From positions 1 through 64,000 of the forward strand of contig NZ_BNCD01000028.1 of assembly GCF_014656295.1 (NCBI RefSeq): 64,000 nucleotides of DNA, given 5' to 3'. The stretch is from Streptomyces sulfonofaciens (GTDB lineage: Bacteria; Actinomycetota; Actinomycetes; Streptomycetales; Streptomycetaceae). Below, one piece after another: positions 17,701 through 32,465 of the stretch. A program made the position numbers and the translations under genes. The notes beneath the pieces are model-generated. The model ran no database searches, was not told the DNA's origin, and saw nothing but the letters and a program-made list of their open reading frames with translations. Every line of letters begins with the position of its first letter. Position 1 is the first letter of the stretch.

Positions 17701-19865
17701 AGAACAACGCGGCGCCGCGGCTGTCGCTGCCGGGCGCCACCGCCCGCGTCGAACTGCCCAGGCCCGCCGAGGCCCGGTTCGACCTCGTGGTGGACGCGAC
17801 CGACCGGTACGCCGAGGACGGCACACCCCTCGGCATCGACGTCACCGTGGAGTACCGCCCGGCCGCCGTCGACCCCGGCGTGGCGGCGAGCCTGAGCCGT
17901 GTCCTGCGGCAGCTCCTCACGACCCTGCCCCGCGTCTCCGGCGTGCCGGCCGACCTGGTCGACGTGCTGGCGCGGGACGAACGCGCCACCCTGCTCGGCC
18001 CGTGGGCGGCCGCGGCCGGGGCGGCCGGGGCGGACCGGGGTGTCGCCGGGCAGATCGAGGAGGCCGCCGCCCGGCGGCCCGCGGCTCCCGCGATCGTCGA
18101 GGCCGGCCGGGTGGTCACCTACCGCGAGCTGCTGGAGCGCGCCGGACGGCTGGCCGGGCTGCTGCGCGCCCACGGCGCAGGACCCGACACGGTCGTGGCC
18201 CTCTGCCGGCCGCGGGGTGCCGAGGCGCTGACGGCCCTGCTCGCGGTGCACCTGGCCGGCGCCGCCCACCTGCCGCTCGACCCGCACCACCCCGACCTGC
18301 GCCTCGCCGCCCTGCTCGCGCAGACCCCGCCGGTGCTGGTGCTCACCGACGAGCCGAACGCGGAGCGGCTGCGCCGTATCGCCCCCGGGACCACCGTCCT
18401 GGCCGGCGAACCCACCGGCGACCCCGCCGGAGACGAGGAGGCGGACGGCGGCCGGCCGCTCCGCCCGGCCCGGCCCGCGCCCGGCCACCTCGCCTACGTG
18501 CTGCACACCTCGGGCACCACCGGCCGTCCCAAGGCGGTCGCCGTCACCCGGGACAACCTGCGCCACCTGGTGGCGGCCCAGCGGGAACTGCTGCGGATCG
18601 GGGCGGACGACCGGGTGGCCCAGTACGCGTCGCTCACCTTCGACGCCTCGGTGTGGGAGGTCTACGCGGCCTGGTGCGCGGGCGCGGCGGTGCACGTCGT
18701 GCCCGACCCCGACCGGCTCGGCCGGGCCCTGCTCGAACGGCTGGCCGAGGACCGGATCACCGTCGCCACGCTGGTCCCCTCCACCCTGACCACCCTGCCG
18801 GCCGGCGCCCCCGAGCGGCTGCCCCACCTGCGCACCCTGGTCACCGCGGGCGAGGCGTGCCCGCCCGCACTGGCCGCCCTGTGGGCGCCGGGCCGGCGGT
18901 TCGTCAACGCCTACGGGCCCACCGAGGCGACCGTCTGCGCCACCCTCGGCGAGGTGGCGGCCGGGCGCAGTCCCGACATCGGCCGCCCGGTCCCCGGCGC
19001 CCGGGTCTACCTGCTCGACCGGCACCTGCGCCCCGTACCGCCCGGCGCCGTCGGCGAGATCTACATCGGAGGCCGGATGCCCGCCCGCGGCTATCTGGGC
19101 GATTCCGCACGCACCGCGGCGGCCTTCGTGCCCGACCCGTACTCCCGTGTGCCGGGCGGGCGGATGTACCGGACCGGCGACCTCGCCCACCACGACGCTC
19201 AGGGCCGACTGCACTACCACCACCGCGCTGACACCCAGGTCAAGCACCGCGGCGTGCGCATCGAGACCGCAGAGGTCGAGGCCGCGCTGGCCGCCCACCC
19301 GGAGGTCGCGCAGGCCGTCGTCGTCCTGCGGGACGGCTCCGACGGCACGAGCGCGCTGGTGGCGTACGTGGTCGCCGCGCACGGTGGCGCCCCCACCCCG
19401 GCCGCACTGCGCGACCACGCGGCCGAGCGGCTGCCCCGGGCGATGGTGCCGGACAGCTACGCGGTCCTGGCCGAACTGCCCGTCACCAGCAGCGGCAAGG
19501 TAGACCGTGCCGCGCTGCCCGAACCGCCGAGCGGCACCGCTGCGCCGTCGGGCACCGCGCCCCGCACCGAACTGGAGCGCCGCATCGCCGAGGTCTGGGC
19601 GCGCATCCTGCGGCTGGACGCCGTCGGGGTGCACGACGACTTCTTCGTGCTCGGCGGCAACTCCGTGCACGCCGTGCGCGCCGTCGGGCTGCTCGAACGG
19701 GAACTGGGCCGCCCGGTGTCCGCGGCGCAGGTGTTCACCGCGCGCAGCGTGGCCCGGCTGGCCGAGGAACTGACCCGCTCGCCCGCCCCCGCGGACGACT
19801 CCCCCGTACCCATCCCGTCGCTGCCCAGGAGGGCGCGCGGGCCCGTCACCACGGAGAGGCCCTAA
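14784..19865 (+). CDS. Non-ribosomal peptide synthetase, A-T-C-A-T
   Basis: 1693 residues. A1 about 5-515 (FTSGSTGVPKAV; YRTGDLAR; LTASGKVDR), T1 with phosphopantetheine serine S561 (LGGDSL), C about 620-1040 with HHTAVDG from H749, A2 about 1085-1570 (HTSGTTGRPKAV; VTSSGKVDR), T2 with S1627 (LGGNSV). It begins directly with A, so it is likely the loading protein. By alignment to GrsA pocket positions I read A1 as DALYLGGVFK (unclear, loosely like aliphatic codes) and A2 as DAWTVAAVCK (phenylalanine-like). A1 has YGPVEAT where YGPTEAT is usual; A2 has a divergent A8 core (DTQVKHRGVRIETAEVE). No epimerase or thioesterase. Substrate calls are low confidence. Confidence 0.93.
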   Translation: MPADPDTRPGCLHELFARQAAATPRAEALVHGGEALSYADLDAAADRLAARLGAAGVRRGHTVGVLLERGTGLVAAALAVLKAGAAYTMLDPEFPDERLRRQVAAAGVRTVVTAAGPAHRLGSGPSAPHLLLVDGPAERAAVPGGPPAAASAPGPRDTACVMFTSGSTGVPKAVATSHEALVATVTGQEFLSFGPGEVWLQSSPVSWDAFALELWGPLVSGGTCVLQSGQRPDPVRIAQLLPEHGVSGLYLSAGLAAVLIDEYPRALDGVRQLLVGGEPASPAHLRRALRRHPGLTVGNGYGPVEATVFVTHHRVADADTAGAAVPIGRPLAGKHVRVLDEHLRPVPPGTVGELYAAGAGLADGYANRPDLTAERFVPDPYACEPGARMYRTGDLARVDGDGVVHYEGRTDAQVKIRGFRVEPGEVEALLQAHEDVARAVVVAAGAAGAKRLIGYAVPSDAARPPAAEALRAHAARSLPAHMVPATFVVLPALPLTASGKVDRAALPAPDFTGARSGSGGPAAGTGPATGTEARLRDLVEEVLGASGTGVHDDFFALGGDSLSGARLLARVNTAFGVRLDSRTLFDAPTAAGLAAAVDGEGPARPRPELRAAPRPASPPASYGQRRLWLADRMGEGVAYNVPVLLHWQGPVDRAALAAALADVSERHEALRTLLEEVDGEPVQRLVPAGDARPALEVAAATDAALADGVERAIRHHFDLARELPLRATLFELPAADSGTPRQALLLLAHHTAVDGASLGPLVADLATAYRIRAAGGDRPFRTPLPVQYADYAQWQRAVLGTGPGSPREEQLAHWREVLRDLPDTSALPAARPAADAAGPAVAALRVHVDAAAHARLTDWVRANGCTLFMGLHTALAIALRRFGAGDDVVLGTVAAGRDERHLQHLVGYLANTLVLRTDLSGGPTAAELLKRVRRADVAAYAHQDVPFEEVAEAVGAGRDRARGRLFDVLLVLQNNAAPRLSLPGATARVELPRPAEARFDLVVDATDRYAEDGTPLGIDVTVEYRPAAVDPGVAASLSRVLRQLLTTLPRVSGVPADLVDVLARDERATLLGPWAAAAGAAGADRGVAGQIEEAAARRPAAPAIVEAGRVVTYRELLERAGRLAGLLRAHGAGPDTVVALCRPRGAEALTALLAVHLAGAAHLPLDPHHPDLRLAALLAQTPPVLVLTDEPNAERLRRIAPGTTVLAGEPTGDPAGDEEADGGRPLRPARPAPGHLAYVLHTSGTTGRPKAVAVTRDNLRHLVAAQRELLRIGADDRVAQYASLTFDASVWEVYAAWCAGAAVHVVPDPDRLGRALLERLAEDRITVATLVPSTLTTLPAGAPERLPHLRTLVTAGEACPPALAALWAPGRRFVNAYGPTEATVCATLGEVAAGRSPDIGRPVPGARVYLLDRHLRPVPPGAVGEIYIGGRMPARGYLGDSARTAAAFVPDPYSRVPGGRMYRTGDLAHHDAQGRLHYHHRADTQVKHRGVRIETAEVEAALAAHPEVAQAVVVLRDGSDGTSALVAYVVAAHGGAPTPAALRDHAAERLPRAMVPDSYAVLAELPVTSSGKVDRAALPEPPSGTAAPSGTAPRTELERRIAEVWARILRLDAVGVHDDFFVLGGNSVHAVRAVGLLERELGRPVSAAQVFTARSVARLAEELTRSPAPADDSPVPIPSLPRRARGPVTTERP

Positions 19866-19868
19866 CCC

Positions 19869-20920
19869 GTGGAGCTCAGCATCATGTTCTTCGGCGCCGA
19901 GAACGCCGCCGACCACACCGCCACGTACACGGACGTGCTGGCCATCGCCCGCGCCGCCGACGACCTCGGCTTCACGGCCGTGTGGACGCCCGAGCGGCAC
20001 TTCCAGGAGGTGGGGCAGGCGTTCCCGAGCCCGCCGGTGCTCTCCGCGGCGATCGCCGCCGTCACCCGGCGGATCGCCGTACGCGCCGGCAGCGTGGTCC
20101 TGCCGCTCCACCACCCGCTGCGGGTGGTGGAGGACTGGGCGGTGATCGACAACCTGTCGGGCGGCGGCCGCGTCGGGCTGTCGGCCGCCGCCGGGTGGCA
20201 CTCCGCCGACTTCGTGCTCGCCCCGGACCACTTCGCCGGCCGGCGGCAGCGGGTCCTGGACGACATCCCGCTCATCCGCCGGCTGTGGGCCGGCGAGCCG
20301 GTGGAACTGACCGACGGCAGCGGGGCCCTGGCGACGGTACGCCCGCAGCCGCGGCCCGCCTCGCCGGTACTGCCGATCTGGCTGACGTCCTCCGGCAGCC
20401 CGGAGAGCTGGACCACCGCCGCCCGGCTGCGCACCGGCCTGCTCGGTGCGACCGTCAGCCAGGGCCCCGACGAACTCGCCGAGCGCATCGCCCGCTACCG
20501 CGTCGAGTACGCCGCCGCCCCCGAGCAGCCGGGCGCCGCCGAGCGGGGCTGCGTCACCGTCATGGCGCACACCTACGTCGGCGAGAGCGACGCCGAGGCG
20601 CGGCGCCGGGTCGAGGCGCCGCTCAAGGAGTACCTGCGCAACCACGTGCGGCAGTCGGCCTCCAACCGGGTGGGCGCGCACGGTCAGGCGGTCGCCGCGC
20701 TCAGCGAGGCCGACGTGAGAACCATGACCGACTTCGCCTTCGAGCGCTACCTCTCCTGGGGCTCGCTGATCGGCTCGCCGGGCACCTGCGCCAAGGCGCT
20801 CGCGGGCCTGCGCGAGCTGGGCGTCGACGAGGTCACCTGCTTCGTCGACTTCGGCCTCGACCGCGACACCGTCCTCGCCTCCCTGCACCGACTGGCCGAG
20901 CTGAAGAACGAGATGGCCGA

Positions 20921-20924
<4 letters not shown>
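19869..20924 (+). CDS. Stand-alone luciferase-like monooxygenase, NRPS/PKS type
   Basis: 351 residues from GTG 19869, three bases after the NRPS stop and overlapping the next NRPS start (ATGA at 20921). MELSIMFFGAENAADHTATY, FTAVWTPERHFQEVGQAFPSP, VRAGSVVLPLHHPLRVVEDWAVIDNLSGGRVG-like sequence and LSAAAGWHSADF are the signature of the MupA/Atu3671-type flavin monooxygenases that are usually embedded inside PKS/NRPS megasynthases. Here it is a free protein. Such enzymes are thought to hydroxylate a carrier-bound chain using reduced FMN. Its position between module 2 and module 3 suggests action on a T-bound intermediate or residue (inference). Confidence 0.88.
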
Positions 20925-25660
<4,736 letters not shown>

Positions 25661-25858
25661 CGAGGGCGTGCCGGACGTGCGCCTGCCCCGCGGCGCCCGG
25701 CACACCCGCGCCCGCCCGGCACACCCGCTCCCGACAGGTGCGGCCGCCAGCGAGCGGCGGTCACCGCGGGCCGTGCCGGCGCGCACGGCACCCCATCACC
25801 GGACACCGTCCGAGCCCCGTGCCACCCCCACCCATCCCCGATTCCCGTGAGGCTCCCG

Positions 25859-28800
25859 ATGCCGTCCACCGAATCCGGCCCCATGACGACCGAAGCCGAC
25901 CTTTTCCCGGTCTCCTCAGCCCAGGCCCGCCTCCTGGTCGCCCACGGCATGGACCCCGACAGCCCCCAGTACAACGTCTACTCGGCCTTCGCCGTGCACG
26001 GCCCCCTCGACGTGGACCTGCTGGAGGTCTGCGTCAACGCCCTGGTGGCGCGGCACGAGGTGCTGCGCACCGGCATCCGCACCGCCGGGCGGGAGCCGGT
26101 GCAGGCGGTCCTGCCGCACGCCGAGGTCCGCGTCACGGTGGCGCACGGGGTGCCGGCGGCCGCCGCGCGGGCCAGGCTGGAGGCGGACGCGGGCCGCCCC
26201 TTCGACCTGTCGGCCGCGCCACTGCTGCGCTGCTCGGTGCTGCACGTCGACGACGGCAGCCACCTGCTGGTGCTGGCCTCGCACCACGTGGTGTGCGACG
26301 GCTGGTCGATGGACCTGCTGCTGCGGGAGCTGTCGGCGGACTACCGGGCGGGCGGGCCCGCGACGACCGAGCCCGCGGGGCTCCAGTACGCCGACTACGC
26401 GGCCTGGCACAGCGGCCGGGTGGCGGCCGGCGAGTTCGCCGCGGGCGCCGAGTTCTGGCGCGGCCACCTCGCGGGGGCGCCGGCGCTGACCCCGCTGCCC
26501 ACCGACCGGCCGAGGACGGCGGTGCGCACCGCGGCGGGCGGCGTCGAGCGGGTGCGGGTGCCCGACGACACCGCAGCACTGCTGGCGGGGCTGGCACGCG
26601 CGCAGGGCACCACCGTGTTCACCGTGCTGTTCGCCGCGTTCTGCGCGTTCCTCGGCCGTCTGACGGGCGAGGAGGACCTGGTGGTGGGCACCCCGGTCGC
26701 CGGCCGCGAACGGGCGGACCTGCAGTCGCTGGTCGGGATGCTCGTCAACACCGTGGCGCTGCGCTGCGACATCGGCGGCGACCCGGCCTTCGAGGAACTG
26801 GTGCGGCGCGCGGACCGGCTGGTGGGGGCCTGCCGCCCGCACTTCGACGTGCCGTTCGAGGAGGTGGTGGCCGCGCTTTCACCGGACCGCGACCCGCGCC
26901 ACGACCCGGTGTTCCAGGTGCTGTTCTCGCTGGAGGACGGCTACGAGCTGGCCCTGGACCTGGCGGGCGCGCGGGTGGAACCGATCCGGCTGTTCCTCGA
27001 CGACGCCCGCTTCGACCTGATGCTGCACATGCGCTCGGACGACTCCGGCCTTGAGGCGTCCTTCTCCTACCGGGCGGACCTGCTCACGTCGGTGACGGTG
27101 CGCCGGTGGGCCGACTGCTTCCTGACGTTCCTCGGCGACGTGGTGCGGCGCCCGCGGATCCCGGTCGGCGACGCCGAGGTGCTGCCGCCCCCGCTGCGCC
27201 ACACCGTGCTGGAGACCTGGGGCAGGGTGCCGCTGGAACCGGCGCAGAACGAGCGGGACGCGCCGTTCGTGCCCGTCCACGAGCGGATCGCGCGGACCGC
27301 GGCCCGGCAGCCGGACGCCCCGGCGCTGGTGGACCCCACCGGGACCGTCACCTACCGGGAGCTGGTCGAGCGGGCCGACGCGCTGGCGGCACGGCTGCGG
27401 GCGCACGGCGCCGGACCCGACGACCTCGTGGGGGTGTGCCGGCCGCGCACCGCGGACACCCTGGTGGCGCTGCTGGGCGTGCACCGGGCGGGGGCCGCCT
27501 ACCTGCCCCTGGACGCCGAGCACCCCGACGCGCGGATCGCCTCGCTCATCGAACGCAGTGCGCCGCGCGTCCTGCTGGGCGACGCGGAGAGCGTGCCCCG
27601 GCTGCGCGCGCTCTGCGGGGGCCTGCCCGTCCTCGACGCCGACGCCGACGCCGACGCGGACGAGCAGCCGTGCGGGGCGCCGCGGGACGCCACCGGAGGG
27701 GCCCCGCGCGCGGCGGGCCCGCACCATCTGGCCTACACGCTCTACACCTCGGGCACCACCGGCCGGCCGAAGGCCGTCGCGGTCACCCAGGCCAACCTCG
27801 GCCACCTGGTCGACGCCCAGCCGCAGTCGTTCGGCATCGGCGCGGACGACCGGGTGCTGCAGTACGCCTCGCTCACCTTCGACGTGTCGGTGTGGGAGAT
27901 CTTCGCCGCCTGGACCGCCGGGGCCGCCCTGTGCGTGGTCCACGACCACGAGCGGCTCGGGCCCGACCTGCTGGATGCCTTGCGCAGGTACCGGCCGACG
28001 GTGGCCGCGCTGCCCCCGACCGCACTGGGCACCCTGCCGCCCGGCGCGCCCGCCCTGCTGCCGGGGCCGGCGACGCTGATCACCACCGGCGAGCCCTGCC
28101 CGCAGCGGCTCGCCGACACCTGGGCGGGCGACCGGGTCTTCGTCAACGCCTACGGCCCGACCGAGACCACCGTCTGGGCCACGCTCGCCCGGCTCGCCCC
28201 GCACGAGGTGCCGCCGATCGGCCGCCCCTGCCCGGGCAGCCCGGTCCGCGTGCTCGACGCCCGGCTGCGGCCGGTCATCCCCGGTGCCACGGGCGAGGTG
28301 TACGTGGGTGGTGGGGGCCCGGCGCGCGGGTACACCGGCGACCCCGGCCAGACCGCCGTCCGGTTCGTCGCGGACCCGTACGCGGACGAGCCCGGCGCCC
28401 GGATGTACCGCACCGGCGACCTGGGGCACCAGGGGCCCGACGGCCGGATCTACTACCACCGCCGCAGCGACACCCAGCTCAAGCACCACGGGGTGCGCAT
28501 CGAGGCGGCCGAGGTCGAGACCGCGCTCACCGCGCACGAGACGGTGGCGCAGGCGGTGGTGACCGTGCGGCCGGACACGCTCGGGACCAGCCGGCTCGTC
28601 GCCCACATGGTCGCGGCCGAGGGCCACACCATCGACCCCGAGCGGTTGCGGGCCCGGCTCGCCGAGCGCCTGCCGCGCGGTTATCTGCCGGATGTCTACC
28701 AGCAGGTGGCGGCGCTCCCGCTGAACAGCAGCGGCAAGGTGGACCGCGCGGCGCTGCCCACCCCGCCGGCACCGGGCGGCACCGGGACCACCGCGCGCGG

Positions 28801-29161
28801 GCCCGAGCCGCTGACCGCGGCGGAGCGCGCCGTGACCTCGGTGTGGGCCGAGGTGCTGGGACTGCCGCGGGTCGGCACCCACGACAACTTCTTCGACCTC
28901 GGCGGCAACTCGCTGCGCCTGCTCGCCGTGCACGCCGGGCTGGTGCCGGCCTTCCCGGCGCTGCGGATGGTCGACCTGTTCCGGCATCCGACGGTCGCCT
29001 CGCTGACCGAGTTCCTGGACGGCGTCCAGCCCTCCGCCGGCACCGCGGCCGGCCCACAGGGCCGGGCGCCTTCCGGGCGGGCCGGCGCCGTCGAGGCGGG
29101 CCGCCGCCGGGCCCAGGGCCGCCGGGCCCGCATCCGTCCCGCGAACCTTTCCGGAGAGTGA
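25859..29161 (+). CDS. Non-ribosomal peptide synthetase, C-A-T
   Basis: 1100 residues from ATG 25859, with GTGAGG six bases upstream. C about 10-450 with H142-H143 and D147 (HHVVCDG); following an E domain it should be of the D-L accepting class. A about 475-990 (YTSGTTGRPKAV; LNSSGKVDR), pocket code read as DVWAITAVWK, not assignable. Its A8 core (DTQLKHHGVRIEAAEVE) shares the unusual form of A2 in the first NRPS. An Asp-Ala run (GACGCC repeats at 27634-27657) sits in the A domain before core A3. T with S1018 (LGGNSL). The basic C-terminal tail (AGRRRAQGRRARIR) may dock to the following PKS. Confidence 0.92.
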   Translation: MPSTESGPMTTEADLFPVSSAQARLLVAHGMDPDSPQYNVYSAFAVHGPLDVDLLEVCVNALVARHEVLRTGIRTAGREPVQAVLPHAEVRVTVAHGVPAAAARARLEADAGRPFDLSAAPLLRCSVLHVDDGSHLLVLASHHVVCDGWSMDLLLRELSADYRAGGPATTEPAGLQYADYAAWHSGRVAAGEFAAGAEFWRGHLAGAPALTPLPTDRPRTAVRTAAGGVERVRVPDDTAALLAGLARAQGTTVFTVLFAAFCAFLGRLTGEEDLVVGTPVAGRERADLQSLVGMLVNTVALRCDIGGDPAFEELVRRADRLVGACRPHFDVPFEEVVAALSPDRDPRHDPVFQVLFSLEDGYELALDLAGARVEPIRLFLDDARFDLMLHMRSDDSGLEASFSYRADLLTSVTVRRWADCFLTFLGDVVRRPRIPVGDAEVLPPPLRHTVLETWGRVPLEPAQNERDAPFVPVHERIARTAARQPDAPALVDPTGTVTYRELVERADALAARLRAHGAGPDDLVGVCRPRTADTLVALLGVHRAGAAYLPLDAEHPDARIASLIERSAPRVLLGDAESVPRLRALCGGLPVLDADADADADEQPCGAPRDATGGAPRAAGPHHLAYTLYTSGTTGRPKAVAVTQANLGHLVDAQPQSFGIGADDRVLQYASLTFDVSVWEIFAAWTAGAALCVVHDHERLGPDLLDALRRYRPTVAALPPTALGTLPPGAPALLPGPATLITTGEPCPQRLADTWAGDRVFVNAYGPTETTVWATLARLAPHEVPPIGRPCPGSPVRVLDARLRPVIPGATGEVYVGGGGPARGYTGDPGQTAVRFVADPYADEPGARMYRTGDLGHQGPDGRIYYHRRSDTQLKHHGVRIEAAEVETALTAHETVAQAVVTVRPDTLGTSRLVAHMVAAEGHTIDPERLRARLAERLPRGYLPDVYQQVAALPLNSSGKVDRAALPTPPAPGGTGTTARGPEPLTAAERAVTSVWAEVLGLPRVGTHDNFFDLGGNSLRLLAVHAGLVPAFPALRMVDLFRHPTVASLTEFLDGVQPSAGTAAGPQGRAPSGRAGAVEAGRRRAQGRRARIRPANLSGE

Positions 29162-29165
29162 AGAG

Positions 29166-32100
29166 ATGAGCACGGAGTATTCCCTGGCGATCACCGGGAT
29201 CAGCGGACGCTTCCCGGGCGCCGGCGACACCGACGCGTTCTGGGCCGGCCTGGCGAAGGGCGTCTGCTCGATCACCGACCTGACGCCCGCCGACCTGGCC
29301 GCCGCGGGGGTCGACCCGGCGCTCGCCGCACGCGACGACTACGTGGCGGCGAAGGGCGCCCTGCACGAGCCGGACCGGTTCGACGCGGAGCTGTTCGGTT
29401 TCGGACCGGTCGAGGCGGCCGCCCTCGACCCGCAGCACCGGGTACTGCTGGAGACCGCCTGGGCGGCACTGGAGGACGCCGGCTTCGACCCCCTGGACGC
29501 CCCCGAGCGCACCGGCGTCTACGTGGGCGGCAGCCTCACCGAACACATGATCGCCGCCTACGGGGACCCCTCGCTCGCCGAGCGGCTGGGCGAGCTCCAG
29601 GTGCGCCTGCTCACCGACCGGGAGTTCCTCGCCCCCTGGATCTCCTACCGCCTGGGCCTGACAGGGCCCAGCCTCACGGTGCAGACGGCCTGCTCCACCT
29701 CGCTGGCCGCCGTGCACCTGGCGGCCCAGGCACTGCTGTCCGGCGACTGCGACACCGCGCTGGCCGGCGGGGTGTCCATCGCGTCCGTGCGTACCGCGGG
29801 CTACCTCCACCGACAGGGCGGCATAGGCTCACCGGACGGGCGGTGCCGCCCCTTCGACGAGCAGGCCGCGGGCACGCTCAGCGGCGACGGCGCCGGGCTG
29901 GTGGTGCTGCGCCGCCTGGAGGACGCGCTCGCCGACGGCGACCCGATCCGGGCGGTCGTGCGCGGCAGCGCGCTGAGCAACGACGGCGCCGCCCGGGTCG
30001 GCTTCTCCGCACCCGGCCCGGCCGGGCAGTTGCGCGCGGTCACCGAGGCGTGGGCGGCGGCCGAGCTCGAACCCGCCGACGCGCAGTACCTGGAGATGCA
30101 CGGCACTGCCACACCGCTGGGCGACCACGTGGAGGCGGCGAGCATCACCGAGGCCCTGGGGGCCCTCGCCCGGCCCGGCTCGGTGGCGATCGGGTCGGTG
30201 AAGTCCAACATCGGCCACCTCGACGCCGCGGCCGGTGTCGCGGGGCTGATCAAGGTGGTGCTCATGCTGGAGCACGGCATGCTGGTGCCCACCGTGAACG
30301 TCGCACGGCCCAACGCCGACCTGGCGGCGCCCTCCGCACCGCTGCGGCTGGTCACCGAGGCCGCCGAGTGGCCCCGTCCGGCCGGCGGCCGCAGGCTCGC
30401 CGGGGTGACCTCCGTCGGACTGGGCGGCACGAACGTGCACGTCGTCCTGGAGGAGGCCCCGCCGATCGCACCCGCGGCGCCGCGCTCCCCGCAGGGCGCC
30501 CTGCTGCTGCCGCTGTCGGCCCGCACCGGCGGGCAGGTCGCGCGGATCGCCACGGCCCTGGCCGGCGCCCTCCGCGCGCCGGACGCCCCCGCGCTCGCCG
30601 ACGCGGCCCTGACCCTGGGCACCGCCCGGGCCGAACTGGGCCGCAGGGCCTTCGTGGTGGCGCACGACCGCGCGGAGGCGGTGGCCGCGCTGGAGGCGAT
30701 CGCCGCCCGGCAGGACGACGAGGCGGCGCCGGAGCCCGGGCCCGAGCCGCAGGGGCCGGTGATGCTCTTCTCCGGTCAGGCGGGCCAGTACCCGCAGGCG
30801 GGGCGGGGGCTCTACGAGGCGTTCGGGGCCTTCCGCCGGGAGCTGGACGCGGCCGCCGAGGCACTGGCCGCGGTGGGCGGCCCCGATCCCCGCCCGTGGC
30901 TCGCGGACCGCCAGGAGGGCACCGCGTACTGGCAGCCGACGCTGGTGGCGCTGGAGGTGGCGGCCGCCCGCCTGTGGCAGGAGTGGGGGATCACCCCGGC
31001 GGCCGTGGCCGGCCACAGCATCGGCGAGTACGCGGCAGCCGTGGTGGGCGGTGTGCTGGAACTGCCCGACGCGCTGGCCCTGGCAGCCGCGCGCGGCCGG
31101 CTCATGGAGGGCACCGCGCCCGGCCGGATGCTGGCCGTCGCGCTGGACGAGCGGGAGGCGGCCGCGCTGCTCACCCCGCAGGTGGAGCTGGCCGCCGTCA
31201 ACGGCCCCCGGTCGGTGATCCTTTCGGGTCCGGCGGCCGTGCTGGACGAACTGGCCGCGCGCCTCACCGCCGAGCGGGTGCCCTTCCGCGACCTGGGGGT
31301 GGCGCAGGCGTTCCACTCCGCACTGATGGAGCCGGTACTGGCGGAGTACGGCGACCTGGTGGCCGGTGCGGCCCTGCGGGCGCCGCTGCTGCCGTACGCG
31401 TCGAGCGTGACCGGCGGCCTGCTGGACGGCGGGGAGCTGCTCGACCCCGGGTACTGGGTGGGCCAGTTGCGCGGGACCGTGCGCTACCGGGACGCGGTGG
31501 TGGCGGCGGCCGCCGCCACGTCCGGTCCGCTGCTGGAGGTCGGCCCGGGCAACGCCCTGGTGTCGCAGGGCCGCCGGGCGGTCCCGGGGCGGGGCACAGG
31601 GACGACGTTCGGCACCGCGGAGGGCGCCGACGAGGCGGCGGTGGCACTGGACACGCTGGGCCGGCTGTGGGTGCAGGGCCACCGGGTGGAGTGGGCGAAG
31701 GCCGCGCCGGCCGGGGCGCGCCGGGTCCACCTGCCGACGCACCCGTTCGCCGGGCGCCGCTGGGGCGCACTGGTCCCGGCGGCGGCCGGGGCGGCGGCGG
31801 GCGGGCAGCCGGCGCAGGCCGCCCTTGCGGACGCGGCGGACGCGGCGGACGGTGACACGGGACGGGGCGATGCCGCGGCCGCGCCGGACGGCGGATTGGC
31901 GGCGGCCGTGACCCGGGTGCTCGACGAGGCGCTGGGCCTGTCCGGACCCGAGGACCTGGAGCGTACGTACTTCGCGGTCGGCGGCGACTCGCTCACCGCG
32001 GTCCAGGTGGTGGGACGGCTCCGCGACGACCTCGGTGTGGAGATCCCGGTGACGCTCCTGCTGGACCCGCTGCCGCTGCGGGAGTTGGTGGCCCGGATCG

Positions 32101-32201
32101 TGGAGGCGGACGCGGCGGCCCGCGAGGCCGACGGCCTGCTGGCCGCCCTGCTGGACGAGGTGGTCGCCGAGGACGGCGGCAGCGGGCACCCGGCCGGCTG
32201 A
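29166..32201 (+). CDS. Type I polyketide synthase module, KS-AT-ACP
   Basis: 1011 residues, four bases after the NRPS stop. KS about 5-430 with C176 (TACSTSL), EMHGTAT and SNIGHLD. AT about 515-800 with S618 (GHSIGEYAAA); the selectivity box reads QAFHS, the FH form that favours malonyl-CoA over methylmalonyl-CoA. ACP near the end with S942 (VGGDSL). No ketoreductase, dehydratase or thioesterase, so the module should extend the peptide by an unreduced two-carbon beta-keto unit. As the last synthase gene it leaves the release step unexplained. The C-terminus ends ~65 residues after the ACP serine with no extra domain. Confidence 0.93.
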   Translation: MSTEYSLAITGISGRFPGAGDTDAFWAGLAKGVCSITDLTPADLAAAGVDPALAARDDYVAAKGALHEPDRFDAELFGFGPVEAAALDPQHRVLLETAWAALEDAGFDPLDAPERTGVYVGGSLTEHMIAAYGDPSLAERLGELQVRLLTDREFLAPWISYRLGLTGPSLTVQTACSTSLAAVHLAAQALLSGDCDTALAGGVSIASVRTAGYLHRQGGIGSPDGRCRPFDEQAAGTLSGDGAGLVVLRRLEDALADGDPIRAVVRGSALSNDGAARVGFSAPGPAGQLRAVTEAWAAAELEPADAQYLEMHGTATPLGDHVEAASITEALGALARPGSVAIGSVKSNIGHLDAAAGVAGLIKVVLMLEHGMLVPTVNVARPNADLAAPSAPLRLVTEAAEWPRPAGGRRLAGVTSVGLGGTNVHVVLEEAPPIAPAAPRSPQGALLLPLSARTGGQVARIATALAGALRAPDAPALADAALTLGTARAELGRRAFVVAHDRAEAVAALEAIAARQDDEAAPEPGPEPQGPVMLFSGQAGQYPQAGRGLYEAFGAFRRELDAAAEALAAVGGPDPRPWLADRQEGTAYWQPTLVALEVAAARLWQEWGITPAAVAGHSIGEYAAAVVGGVLELPDALALAAARGRLMEGTAPGRMLAVALDEREAAALLTPQVELAAVNGPRSVILSGPAAVLDELAARLTAERVPFRDLGVAQAFHSALMEPVLAEYGDLVAGAALRAPLLPYASSVTGGLLDGGELLDPGYWVGQLRGTVRYRDAVVAAAAATSGPLLEVGPGNALVSQGRRAVPGRGTGTTFGTAEGADEAAVALDTLGRLWVQGHRVEWAKAAPAGARRVHLPTHPFAGRRWGALVPAAAGAAAGGQPAQAALADAADAADGDTGRGDAAAAPDGGLAAAVTRVLDEALGLSGPEDLERTYFAVGGDSLTAVQVVGRLRDDLGVEIPVTLLLDPLPLRELVARIVEADAAAREADGLLAALLDEVVAEDGGSGHPAG

Positions 32202-32420
32202 CGGTGCGGGCGTCCGAAGCGGGGGGAGCGCCGCCGGCGGCCGGGGCGGGGTGACGCCGCCGGTGGGTCCGGAGCGCCCGGGGCCGCCGGCTGCCCGGTG
32301 CGGGCGGCGCCGGCCCGCCGGGCACCGCCGCGCGGGCGGCCGTACGGGGCGCCTTGCGGCCCGGCCCGGCCGACGCCCCCGGGTGCCGCGTCGCCCGGGG
32401 CCCGTCCCCGGTGCGGCGGT

Positions 32421-32458
32421 CGCGCGGGCCGGCCCGGCAGGGGGAGTCGGCCCGCGCG
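32421..32458. terminator. Inverted repeat between PKS and convergent exporter
   Basis: CGCGCGGGCCG (32421-32431) and CGGCCCGCGCG (32448-32458) are perfect 11-bp arms around a 16-base loop. They lie between the PKS stop (32201) and the MFS stop at 32466. The rest of the 264-bp gap is featureless GC-rich sequence. Confidence 0.55.
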
Positions 32459-32465
32459 CGGTCCC

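Noticed and set aside
32421..32458. Inverted repeat after the PKS considered as a riboswitch
   Set aside because: It lies between convergent stop codons, not in a leader.
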